From Lachancea mirantina (lineage: Eukaryota > Ascomycota > Saccharomycetes > Saccharomycetales > Saccharomycetaceae), in the NCBI GenBank assembly GCA_900074745.1, contig LT598464.1, positions 62,001 through 126,000 of the forward strand: a stretch of 64,000 bases of DNA, read 5' to 3'. The position numbers and the translations under genes were made by a program. Under the pieces are notes generated by a model. The model searched no databases. It was not told the DNA's origin and saw only the letters and a list, made by a program, of their open reading frames with translations. Below are positions 56,368-64,000 of the stretch, one piece after another (within the stretch, counting starts at the first letter, position 1; each line of letters starts with the position of its first letter).

Positions 56368-57483
56368 TTAAAGCGCTATAACGAGCTTTTCGCCCGAATT
56401 CTTGCCTGTCTTGATCGCCTCTAGCACCTTTGGGACATCCTCAAGCCCGTTCTTGTAGACCTTGATCGGGATGTGGTGGATCTCGCCGCTCGCGAGCTTG
56501 GGCCTGATGAACTTCAAAAAATTGATAATGGTCTCCCGGTACTCAGGGCTTGCGGGAAAGGTCACAGAGCCAAACGGAACTTCGTGTCCTGTAACTTGAT
56601 ACAATAGCGTGCCGTCGATGGTCACGTTGGATCTGCGGTCCGCATTAGGGATGGTTTCCTCAGACATGCCCGTCAATTGCACCAAGCGCGCAGGTTTCGT
56701 GCTTGCAGCGACTTTGTAAACCTGCTTGATCGTGTCCTCGTTGGACACTGCGTCCACAAGATGCGGGATTTCCGGGTATCTGCTCTTGATCTGCTCGATG
56801 ACGTCCTTGTCGTGGTAGTCGAACAGCTCGTCAGCGCCGTACTCTTTCAGAATCTGCTCGTGCTTCTTTGACGCTACGGTAATGATCTTGGTGTACCCGT
56901 GCAAGCGCTTTGCCAACTGGATCAAAAACTGACCCACACCGGTCGCACCACCCCAGATAAGGATGGGGAAATCGTGTTGTGGCTCTTTGGGTTCCCAGAC
57001 CTGTTTGTTCTTGAAATTGTTCTCAAGGATAGCGCCTGCAGTTAACAACGAAACGGGTAACGACGCAGCGGCTTCGAACGTCGTGACGGGGCCCTCTGGA
57101 AGCGTAGACATATTTGCCGGTTTCAATGGCAATTTGATGGCTAGCTTCGAATCTAAAGCAGAATACTCTGCAAAAGCACCATTGTCCGGGAATTTAACCG
57201 ATGCGCCATGAACTAGCCCGAAAACTGTGTCACCGACCTGAAAATCGGACTTATCCACTTCCGATCCCACTTTCACGACTTCACCAGCCACGTCACACCC
57301 AACTATCGAACCTCGAGGTCCGATCTTATAGGCAATGTGTTTCCAATCGGTTGGGTTTCCGGCGGCGGCCTTTACTCTGATAAGTAAACCTTCTTTGCCA
57401 ATCTTCGGAGTTTTAACACTCGACTTAACGACGGGCTTGTCGCCTTCAATGACAACAGCCTTGATAGTTTCTGGAACAGCCAT
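56368..57483 (-). CDS. NADH-dependent aldehyde reductase, YNL134C-like, copy 1
   Basis: The 371-residue protein is a medium-chain dehydrogenase/reductase of the zinc-free quinone-oxidoreductase-like group. It has an N-terminal GroES-like domain (NPTDWKHIAYKIGPRGSIVGCDVAGEV) and a Rossmann domain with ILIWGGATGVGQFLIQLAK. The S. cerevisiae relative YNL134C reduces furfural and other aldehydes and is stress-induced. This copy shares ADRRSNVTIDGTLLYQ with copy 2 but has its own NIMARK: it reads MSEETIPNADRR where the others read MSEENIPKADRR. The start codon is within a conserved MAVPETIKAVVIEGDKP. Confidence 0.92.
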   Translation of the reverse strand: MAVPETIKAVVIEGDKPVVKSSVKTPKIGKEGLLIRVKAAAGNPTDWKHIAYKIGPRGSIVGCDVAGEVVKVGSEVDKSDFQVGDTVFGLVHGASVKFPDNGAFAEYSALDSKLAIKLPLKPANMSTLPEGPVTTFEAAASLPVSLLTAGAILENNFKNKQVWEPKEPQHDFPILIWGGATGVGQFLIQLAKRLHGYTKIITVASKKHEQILKEYGADELFDYHDKDVIEQIKSRYPEIPHLVDAVSNEDTIKQVYKVAASTKPARLVQLTGMSEETIPNADRRSNVTIDGTLLYQVTGHEVPFGSVTFPASPEYRETIINFLKFIRPKLASGEIHHIPIKVYKNGLEDVPKVLEAIKTGKNSGEKLVIAL

Positions 57484-57913
57484 TTCTTCTTAAATTCTTT
57501 TCAACTGTTATCGTTGTCTCCAAGATATTTTTCAGTTAACCCGAAAGGACCTGCCTTAATGCGCGATGTGCCCCTTATATATATTTCTCGGATAGACCAC
57601 TAATCTTAGAGGACAATCAACTTACTAACAAGGGCGTTGCGGATAGACTATAAACGGGATAGTTTGCCAACGGGATAAGTTGCCTAAAGGATCAGACCCC
57701 AACATTAGATGTGCCTGAAAAAGCTTAAGCCCATTGGCATACTGTGGCTTCTCATGTTTTGTATTTCAGAGTAAAATGGGATCTCGCTAACAAGTCTCAG
57801 AGGAGTAAAGCTCCCCCATCGTCGTGGGCTTTTCACTTCTAATTGTGTTCAGCGGTCGTATAAGTTATGAAATTAAATCTGAGCACTGCTCTCATGACTT
57901 CTCGATCTTTCGA
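57484..57913. other. spacer of triplication unit 1
   Basis: Contains the copy 1 promoter with a TATATATA run near 57575; similar text recurs at 59362-59767 and partly at 61484-61712. No gene. Confidence 0.6.
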
Positions 57914-58130
57914 GAAATACCTCAACTGCTCGTTTCTCTATTTTGTTTCTTAACCAATGCCCTTGATACGTGTTTTACCAACTTTTGACGTAGGCATGTG
58001 TCCAGGAGTTGTGAAACTAGGTTTTAGTGAGCCTTGTAGACCGAGAATCGAAGTTTCGTAAATTACAGATCAGCTTGGCCCTCCTGCAAAAACCTTACAA
58101 GATTGGAAGAGGGCAGATTTTCATCATGAA
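57914..58130 (-). pseudogene. FYV6 remnant in unit 1
   Basis: The left half matches the 3' part of intact FYV6 (the stretch encoding APKP... GHTTTLKVGRKRIKG) and the right part matches its 5' end. Roughly 270 bp between them, encoding the central coiled-coil region, are missing. No open frame remains. It is the most decayed of the three copies. Confidence 0.8.
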
Positions 58131-58245
58131 GATCTCGATGTTCGCTGACATAACAAAAACGAACCAAACAATTGTTCACTATATATAAGTATTGTAGCGT
58201 GTGTTTTTGCAAGCAGCCCGACCGCAGCGGCGCCGGTCACTGCGC

Positions 58246-59361
58246 TTAAAGCGCTATAACGAGCTTTTCGCCCGAATTCTTGCCCGTCTTGATGGCCTCC
58301 AACACCTCTGGGACGTCCTCAAGCCCGTCCTTGTAGACCTTGATCGGGATGTGGTGGATCTCGCCGCTCACGAGCTTGGGTCTGATGAACTTCAAGAAAT
58401 TAATAATGGTCTCCCGGTACTCAGGGCTCGCGGGGATGGTAATAGAGCCAAACGGAACTTCGTATCCTGTCGCTTGATACAGTAGCGTACCGTCGATGGT
58501 CACGTTGGATCTGCGGTCGGCCTTGGGGATATTTTCCTCAGACATGGTCATCAATTGCACCAAGCGCGCAGGTTTCGTGTCGGCAGCAACTTTGTAAACC
58601 TGCTTGATCGTGTCCTCGTTGGACACTGCGTCCACAAGATGCGGGATTTCCGGGTATCTGCTCTTGATCTGCTCGATGACGTCCTTGTCGTGGTAGTCGA
58701 ACAGCTCATCAGCGCCGTACTCCTTCAGAATTTGCTCGTGCTTCTTCGACGCTACTGCAATGATTTTCGTGTACCCGTGAAAGCGCTTTGCCAACTGGAT
58801 CAAAAACTGACCCACACCGGTCGCACCACCCCAGATAAGGATGGGGAAATCGTGTTGTGGTTCCTTGGGTTCCCAGACCTGTTTGTTCTTGAAATTGTCC
58901 TCAAGCACAGCGCCTGCAGTGAACAGCGAAACGGGTAACGACGCAGCGGCTTCAAACGTCGTAACGGGGCCCTCTGGAAGCGTAGACGAGCTTGCTTGCT
59001 TCAATGGCAATTTGACGGCAAGCTTCGAATCCAATGCAGAATATTCTGCAAACGCACCATTGCCTGGAAATTTGACCGATGATCCATGAACTAGCCCGAA
59101 AACTGTGTCACCGACCTGAAAATCGGACTTATCCACTTCCGATCCCACTTTCACGACTTCACCAGCCACGTCACACCCAGATATCGCACCTTGGGGTCCG
59201 ATCTTATAGGCAATGTGTTTCCAATCGGTTGGGTTTCCGGCGGCAGCCTTTACTTTGATAAGTAAACCTTCTTTGCCGATCTTCGGAGTTTCAACATTCA
59301 ACTTAACGACGGGCTTGTCGCCCTCAATGACAACAGCCTTGATAGTTTCTGGAACAGCCAT
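58246..59361 (-). CDS. NADH-dependent aldehyde reductase, YNL134C-like, copy 2
   Basis: A 371-residue copy, about 90% or more identical by eye to copies 1 and 3, with the same GroES-like and Rossmann layout (ILIWGGATGVGQFLIQLAK). It has private changes such as KLNVETPKIG, KFPGNGAFAEY and LPLKQASSSTLPEG. Its C-terminal half agrees with copy 3 (RFHGYTKIIAVASKK, MTMSEENIPKADRR, FIRPKLVSGEIHH), and its mid N-terminal part with copy 1 (VKVGSEVDKSDFQVGDTVFG). This patchwork suggests gene conversion among the copies. The frame is intact. Confidence 0.92.
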   Translation of the reverse strand: MAVPETIKAVVIEGDKPVVKLNVETPKIGKEGLLIKVKAAAGNPTDWKHIAYKIGPQGAISGCDVAGEVVKVGSEVDKSDFQVGDTVFGLVHGSSVKFPGNGAFAEYSALDSKLAVKLPLKQASSSTLPEGPVTTFEAAASLPVSLFTAGAVLEDNFKNKQVWEPKEPQHDFPILIWGGATGVGQFLIQLAKRFHGYTKIIAVASKKHEQILKEYGADELFDYHDKDVIEQIKSRYPEIPHLVDAVSNEDTIKQVYKVAADTKPARLVQLMTMSEENIPKADRRSNVTIDGTLLYQATGYEVPFGSITIPASPEYRETIINFLKFIRPKLVSGEIHHIPIKVYKDGLEDVPEVLEAIKTGKNSGEKLVIAL

Positions 59362-59767
59362 TTCTTCTTATTCTTTTCGACAGCTGTAGTTGTCTCCGAG
59401 GTATTCTTCAGTTAATATGAAAGGGCCTGTTTTGATGCGCCCCTTATATATATGTTTTTCGGATAGACCTCCGATATTGGAAGACAATCATCTTACTAAT
59501 AGGGGCATCACGGATGGACTATAAACGGGATAGTTTGCCTGGAGCATCAGAGCCTAACATTACACGTGCCTGAAGAAGCTTTAGCCCATTGTCATACTGT
59601 ACTTTCCCATAATATGTGTATTAGTGGAAATGGGATTCGCTAGTAAGTCTCAGAGGAGTAAAGCTCCCCATCATCACAATCTTTTCACTTTCAACTGTCT
59701 TCACCAGACGTTTAATTCATGAAATTAACTCTGAGCAGTGCTTTCATGGCTTTTCGATCTTTTGAGA
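59362..59767. other. spacer of triplication unit 2
   Basis: Copy 2 promoter with a TATATATA run near 59447; homologous to 57484-57913. No gene. Confidence 0.6.
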
Positions 59768-60225
59768 AATACCTCCACTTTTCGTTTTTCTATCTTGTTT
59801 CTTAACAAGTGCCCTTGATGCGTTTTCTACCAAGCTTTGACGTATTAGTATGTCCAGGAGTGGTGAAATTAGGTTTTGGGGCTCTTTTGGACTCGTTCCG
59901 CAGTCTTTTACACTTAGAACCGAGGTTTCGTAAATACCTGGTCAAATACGTCTCCAGATTTCGTCTCTCGCTCTTAATTCCATCTCGGTTTTCTTCGATA
60001 AAATTCAACTTCTGCACGATTCCGCCTCGTGAAACTGTTCTTTTCCTTCACGAGGGAGTTGAACTCTTTCTGTTTAGCAATCGCATTATTTCTGAGCTGC
60101 TTCTGTAACGTCTTGCGCTCCTCTGCTTGCGACGCCGCCTTTTCTTTAGCTTGTTTCATTTTTCAGCTTCTAATTGTGCTCAGCTTGTCCCTCTTGTACG
60201 AACACTACAAGATTGAAAGATGGCG
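59768..60225 (-). pseudogene. FYV6 pseudogene in unit 2
   Basis: Nearly full-length copy of FYV6. One frame carries AKEKAASQAEERKTLQKQLR to VEFYRRK and another carries ERRNLETYLTRYLRNL to GRKRIKG. A frameshift lies near 59980-60015, and the C-terminus stops early after RKRIKGTC. The ATG that would start the intact protein is also not preserved in context. It is a relic of the duplicated unit; short peptides could still be made, but a functional Fyv6 is unlikely. Confidence 0.85.
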
Positions 60226-60367
60226 CTTCTTGATTACGACGATCCTGAAGCTCGCTGACAGAATAAAGACGAACCAAACAATTATTTGCTATATAGACTC
60301 TGTAGTATAGTTTTGTAGTACGTGCTTTCGTAACCAGTTCGGCCGTAAGCGATGCCGGTCACTGCGC

Positions 60368-61483
60368 TTAAAGCGCTATAACGAGCTTTTCGCCCGAATT
60401 CTTGCCCATCTTGATGGCCTCCAACACCTCTGGGACATCCTCAAGCCCGTTCTTGTAGACCTTGATCGGAATGTGGTGGATCTCGCCGCTCACGAGCTTG
60501 GGCCTGATGAACTTCAAAAAATTAATAATGGTCTCCCGGTACTCAGGGCTTGCCGGCAAGGTCACAGGGCCTAACGGAACTTCGTGCCCTGTCGCTAGAT
60601 ACAATATAGTGCCGTCGATGGTCACGTTGGATCTGCGGTCGGCCTTGGGGATATTTTCCTCAGACATGGTCATCAATTGCACCAAGCGCGCAGGTTTCGT
60701 GCTTGCAGCGACTTTGTAAACCTGCTTGATCGTGTCCTCGTTGGACACTGCGTCCACAAGATGCGGGATTTCCGGGTATCTGCTCTTGATATGCTCGATG
60801 ACGTCCTTGTCGTGGTAGTCGAACAGCTCGTCAGCGCCGTACTCTTTCAGAATCTGCTCGTGCTTCTTCGACGCTACTGCAATGATTTTCGTGTACCCGT
60901 GAAAGCGCTTTGCCAACTGGATCAAAAACTGACCCACACCGGTCGCACCACCCCAGATAAGGATGGGGAAATCGTGTTGTGGTTCCTTGGGTTCCCAGAC
61001 CTGTTTGTTCTTGAAATTTCCCTCAATGACTGCAGCTGCAGTGAACAACGAAATAGGTAACGACGCAGCGGCTTCAAACGTCGTAACAGGGCCCTCTGGA
61101 ACTACAGACGTATTGGCCGGTTTCAGTGGCAATTTGATTGCTAGCTTCGAATCTAAAGCAGAATACTCTGCAAAAGCACCATTATCCGGGAATTTAACTG
61201 ATGCGCCATGAACAAACCCGAAAACTGTGTCACCAACCTGAAATTCGGACAGCTCCACTTCAGGTCCCAATTCTACAACTTCACCAGCCAAGTCACACCC
61301 AGATATCGCACCTTGGGGTCCAATCTTGTATGCAATTTGTTTCCAATCGGTTGGGTTTCCGGCGGCGGCCTTTACTTTGATAAGTAAACCTTCTTTGCCA
61401 ATCTTCGGAGTTTTAACACTCGACTTAACGACGGGCTTGTCGCCTTCAATGACAACAGCCTTGATAGTTTCTGGAACAGCCAT
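60368..61483 (-). CDS. NADH-dependent aldehyde reductase, YNL134C-like, copy 3
   Basis: The third 371-residue copy, adjacent to intact FYV6 and so in the ancestral position. Same domains as copies 1 and 2. Residues about 65-90 are the most private (DLAGEVVELGPEVELSEFQVGD), as is the NTSVVPEG... AAAVIEGNF region. The N-terminus agrees with copy 1 (KSSVKTPKIG) and the C-terminal half with copy 2. The promoter, with a TATATATG near 61570, is less like the other two, so its expression may differ. Confidence 0.92.
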   Translation of the reverse strand: MAVPETIKAVVIEGDKPVVKSSVKTPKIGKEGLLIKVKAAAGNPTDWKQIAYKIGPQGAISGCDLAGEVVELGPEVELSEFQVGDTVFGFVHGASVKFPDNGAFAEYSALDSKLAIKLPLKPANTSVVPEGPVTTFEAAASLPISLFTAAAVIEGNFKNKQVWEPKEPQHDFPILIWGGATGVGQFLIQLAKRFHGYTKIIAVASKKHEQILKEYGADELFDYHDKDVIEHIKSRYPEIPHLVDAVSNEDTIKQVYKVAASTKPARLVQLMTMSEENIPKADRRSNVTIDGTILYLATGHEVPLGPVTLPASPEYRETIINFLKFIRPKLVSGEIHHIPIKVYKNGLEDVPEVLEAIKMGKNSGEKLVIAL

Positions 61484-61712
61484 TGTTTGGAAAAATCTTC
61501 AGTCGACTGGTATTGCCCTGTCTAACATTCTGTCGAATTCATCTGGAAGCACCTTGCTTGATGCGCCCCTTATATATGTGTTTCGAATAGGCCATCGGCC
61601 TTAGACGACCAGAACATCGTACAAATGGGCGCGTTACAGACGGCTCTAAAACGGCAATTGCTTCGTAATAGGATTAAATGCCAGCATTTGATGTACTTTG
61701 AAGGAATTGCTC

Positions 61713-62219
61713 TCAGGCCTTATCGGTTTGTTGGGAAACACCTCCACTGTTCGTTTTTCTATCTTGCTTCTTAATAATGCCCTTGATGCGTTTTCTACCA
61801 ACCTTTAAGGTAGTAGTATGCCCAGAATTCATTAGACTAGGTTTTGGTGCGATTTTGGACTCGTTTCTGAGCCTTTCAGACTCAGAATCGAAGTATCGTA
61901 AATTGCGGGTCAAATACGTCTCCAGATCTCGTCTCTCAGTCGTACTTTCATCTCGCATTTTTTTATAAAATTCAACATCTGCATGACTTAATCTCGTGAA
62001 ACTGTTTTTTTCCTTCACGAGGGAGTTGAACTCTTCCTGTTTAGCAATCGCATTATTTCTGAGCTGCTCCTGTAACGTCTTGCGCTCCTCTGCTTGCGAC
62101 GCCGCTTTTTCTTTAGCTTGTTCTATTTGTTCAGCTCGTGATTGTGCACGCAGATCAGCTTGACCCTCTTGCACGAACCCCACAAGATTTAAAGACGCCT
62201 GCTCTTGATGTTGAGGCAT
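61713..62219 (-). CDS. FYV6: Fyv6/FAM192A-family splicing-associated protein
   Basis: The 168-residue protein has the FAM192A/Fyv6 N-terminal domain: LNLVGFVQEGQADLRAQ near the start, then a helical charged stretch with LRNNAIAKQEEFNSLVKEKNSF, a DVEFYKKM motif (DEVEFL in the family), and ETYLTRNLRYF. S. cerevisiae Fyv6 (YNL133C, 173 residues) acts in the second step of splicing and influences 3' splice-site choice; it was first found through killer-toxin viability and end-joining screens. It is the only intact copy of the three. Confidence 0.88.
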   Translation of the reverse strand: MPQHQEQASLNLVGFVQEGQADLRAQSRAEQIEQAKEKAASQAEERKTLQEQLRNNAIAKQEEFNSLVKEKNSFTRLSHADVEFYKKMRDESTTERRDLETYLTRNLRYFDSESERLRNESKIAPKPSLMNSGHTTTLKVGRKRIKGIIKKQDRKTNSGGVSQQTDKA

Positions 62220-62710
62220 CTTAACATATAAAGCGTAGAGTATTCCTATCGCACGTATCTGTATTGCCGGTAAGTCTTATTTCATCTTTTTTTTTTTTCA
62301 GAACGAAAGTGCGATGCGAACTGAGCTTGTTAAGCATCGGCTCGATACAGTTTCAAGAGTACTCGATCATGAATTTCGTATGTAAGCTGTTTTTCGAAAC
62401 ACGCATACAACTCGAAGGGATATGCCTCATGGCTAGGACAACGCTACAAGGCTAGAGTACCTAATACAATGATATACATTCGCATGCCTAGCCTTACGAA
62501 AGGAACGCTTGACCTTGGTTAGTACATTCGCAAGTGAAAAAAAGGACAACTTGAAAATGAGGAAGCTCTGCCCTCATATTTATTGAGATTACAATTTTGC
62601 ATCGCCATCGACATGGTAAGCGCGGTGCGGTTAAATAAATGAATTCTACAGTTCCAGATGATGTTCACTAAGAGCTTGATGAAGTGAAAAACCTAGGCTA
62701 ATCAAAAGGT
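62220..62710. other. intergenic region FYV6 to tRNA-Phe
   Basis: It holds the FYV6 promoter, with a T-run near 62287. No LTR-like or other mobile sequence is recognisable next to the tRNA, although yeast tRNA flanks often carry them. Confidence 0.5.
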
Positions 62711-62801
62711 GCGGATTTAGCTCAGTTGGGAGAGCGCCAGACTGAAGTCAACTTTAGTCGCTGTTATCTGGAGGTCCTGTGTTCGATCCACAGAATTCGC
62801 A
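62711..62801 (+). tRNA. tRNA-Phe(GAA) with intron
   Basis: The mature sequence folds as tRNA-Phe. It begins GCGGATTTAGCTCAGTTGGG (A box), the anticodon GAA is at 62744-62746, and GGTTCGATCC-type B box text is at about 62779-62790 (GTTCGATCC). It ends in AATTCGCA, pairing with the 5' end. An 18-nt intron lies at 62748-62765, one base after the anticodon, the standard place. Mature length is 73 nt before CCA. A T5 pol III terminator lies at 62808-62812. Confidence 0.97.
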
Positions 62802-62807
62802 GATTTA

Positions 62808-62812
62808 TTTTT
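62808..62812 (+). terminator. pol III terminator of tRNA-Phe
   Basis: Five consecutive T residues seven bases after the tRNA end, as used by RNA polymerase III. Confidence 0.8.
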
Positions 62813-62830
62813 ATCATCCTTGATGATCAT

Positions 62831-64000
62831 CTACTGGTGATAAAAGCTTGGTTCGTCAAATAATTCGCCGCCTATTAGCACATCACTTGGTTTTGCGTTG
62901 GCAGTGAATAAACGCCGCCCGTAATTTTTGGAAGGCAATGGACCGCGGAGCATGTTTGGATCGGCATCTAGACCCAAACAAAATGAAATATCCATGGGAT
63001 TAGCATTCGCGAGTCGTGGGACGCTGCCACTTTCCATCTCTTTCGATATGTTGGAACAATGGTGGTAGTTGTAAGAAGTCTCAGGATTGGTGAAATCGAA
63101 ACTGTCCTCTCCACCTAGGTCCCGAGACGCATGTGCGGTACGGTTACGACTGTCACTTGCACTTGCTTTCGATTGCAATTTTCTCCTCTTTTCGCATTGC
63201 TCAGAAGGTGGACGCGACAGCATCGAGAAGACACTCATACGGCGATTATCAAAATGATCGTCGTTCATTGAGAATGGGTCAAGTCTCGAAATGGACACTG
63301 GCTCCGAATCGTAATTTCGGTGATACGAAAAATTGAGTATAGGTCGCAGTTCAATATCCTTCATTCCTATGATCGGTGCCAGAAGAGCTGCTGGTCGTGG
63401 GAGCAACTCGGTTTTACCGTCAGAACTGGACACTGTATTCGTTGCCACGTAATTTCTATTCAGGACTTTCTCAATATAAGACATTGTTTGAGGAGCGATC
63501 TCTTCCCCATTTTCGTCCAGGACAACGTTTCTAATCTCTGGACGAGGAAGAGCGGGCCTTTGGATATTTTCATTATATCGGTTCGTGATGTTTTTCAGAC
63601 TGTAGCTGTCTACAGATCTCAAAGATCTCTTGAGAGGTTTTTCGAAATTGTGATCGCTTGTGGACGAGGACATTTCTCGCGCTTGGCTCGCACAACCTTC
63701 TGCACGACGGGTTGGCTGAGGATTGTTACTCGCATGGCCGGTGTAGTTAGAAGGTGATCTCCCACGAATGACGAGTGGCGGCGTACGCATCTCTGAGACT
63801 GGAATAAAAGTTTCCTTACCGCTTCCCATAAGACAGTCAAGGCCTTTATACTGCGAGCCTAAATTTCGACCTAATTGCGTTCCATCAACGACGCATCCTA
63901 GGACGACTCTCAAAATGAAATGCTTATTCTGATGGGAAGGTTTTTTGGCATTGATGGATGAAGAAAATTGAACTCTCTCGTATCGCGCCACTTTCCGTAT
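62831..64000 (-). CDS. NDT80: meiotic transcription factor Ndt80, C-terminal part (cut by window edge)
   Basis: The frame is open to the window end, so the 5' part is missing. The available 390 or so residues start with YERVQFSSSINAKKPSHQNK and continue to PPLVIRGRSPSNY, the end of the Ndt80/PhoG DNA-binding domain; RGRSPSNY is its hallmark. A long disordered C-terminal region follows, expected to hold the activation domain and Sum1/Ime2-responsive parts. Ndt80 binds mid-sporulation elements and drives exit from pachytene. NDT80 is YHR124W, the far end of the chromosome VIII series seen in this window. The stop at 62831 is only 30 bp from the tRNA. Confidence 0.9.
   Translation of the reverse strand: MRKVARYERVQFSSSINAKKPSHQNKHFILRVVLGCVVDGTQLGRNLGSQYKGLDCLMGSGKETFIPVSEMRTPPLVIRGRSPSNYTGHASNNPQPTRRAEGCASQAREMSSSTSDHNFEKPLKRSLRSVDSYSLKNITNRYNENIQRPALPRPEIRNVVLDENGEEIAPQTMSYIEKVLNRNYVATNTVSSSDGKTELLPRPAALLAPIIGMKDIELRPILNFSYHRNYDSEPVSISRLDPFSMNDDHFDNRRMSVFSMLSRPPSEQCEKRRKLQSKASASDSRNRTAHASRDLGGEDSFDFTNPETSYNYHHCSNISKEMESGSVPRLANANPMDISFCLGLDADPNMLRGPLPSKNYGRRLFTANAKPSDVLIGGELFDEPSFYHQ

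Larger units (their letters stand above)
56250..62219 (-). repeat. tandem triplication of a YNL134C + FYV6 unit
   Basis: Three units of about 2 kb lie head to tail: about 56250-58130, 58130-60225 and 60225-62219. Each has a 371-residue reductase gene, a 400-bp spacer with a TATA run and similar text, and a FYV6-like segment. Only the rightmost FYV6 is open. Flank text after units 1 and 2 (GCTGAC...ACGAACCAAACAATT) is also shared. The S. cerevisiae order is one YNL134C next to one FYV6 (YNL133C). Confidence 0.85.

Noticed and set aside
62220-62710. LTR or Ty remnant next to the tRNA.
   Set aside because: No LTR-like ends or retrotransposon-like text could be seen.
1-64000. CRISPR arrays, bacterial operons and prophage features.
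   Set aside because: The window is eukaryotic yeast DNA; no spaced direct repeats of that type were seen.

Overview
The window is nuclear DNA of a budding yeast (Saccharomycetaceae). Genes are compact and mostly unspliced. The few introns use GTATGT-type 5' sites and TACTAAC branch points, and there is an intron-bearing tRNA-Phe. Gene order is the strongest clue. Orthologs of the S. cerevisiae chromosome VIII block YHR124-YHR140 and of its sister chromosome XIV block YNL133-YNL159 are interleaved here as single copies. That is the pattern of a lineage that split before the whole-genome duplication. Lachancea is my best guess, from moderate GC and introns; the species cannot be fixed by eye.

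Layout. 0.6-9.1 kb: YHR140W-like membrane protein, a secreted asparaginase-like pseudoenzyme, a GRE2-family reductase, a large gene-poor interval, then the ammonium transceptor MEP2. 9.5-16 kb: a spliced secreted I9-type inhibitor (YHR138C-like), spliced GIM3, ARO9 with Aro80/GATA-like sites, an unknown membrane protein divergent from SPL2, and AAH1; 13.2-16.1 kb is visibly GC-rich. 16.8-26.7 kb: YCK casein kinase, a second GRE2-like gene, CUZ1, WSS1, NSG, IGO, ECM14, PGA1, ASI2. 27-40.7 kb: a secreted ureohydrolase, a PH-domain protein (YHR131C/YNL144C), the short a-factor gene, a B-box/DUF2009 protein, FUR1, spliced LSM7, ALF1, PGA2, RPC31, INN1. 40.8-51.8 kb: THO2, YSF3 (first exon is only the ATG), an RRM protein, SRV2, NAM9, EAF7, FPR1. 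52-56 kb is an accessory cell-surface patch: a Cwp1-like secreted protein, a small cationic cysteine-rich pro-peptide, and a Cwp2-like GPI wall protein. The last two share a duplicated promoter. 56.2-62.2 kb is a tandem triplication of YNL134C plus FYV6: three intact reductases but only one intact FYV6. The window ends with tRNA-Phe(GAA) and the 3' part of NDT80.

Shared themes are nitrogen use (MEP2, ARO9, ureohydrolase, all with GATA cores upstream), phosphate control (SPL2 with two CACGTG boxes), and the secretory pathway and cell wall. The least explained items are the cysteine-rich pro-peptide with its borrowed promoter, the asparaginase-fold wall pseudoenzyme, the two-cysteine a-factor, the DUF2009 protein, and the decaying FYV6 copies. 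Start codons were checked by eye; several long open frames begin at non-ATG codons and were moved inward to the first credible ATG.
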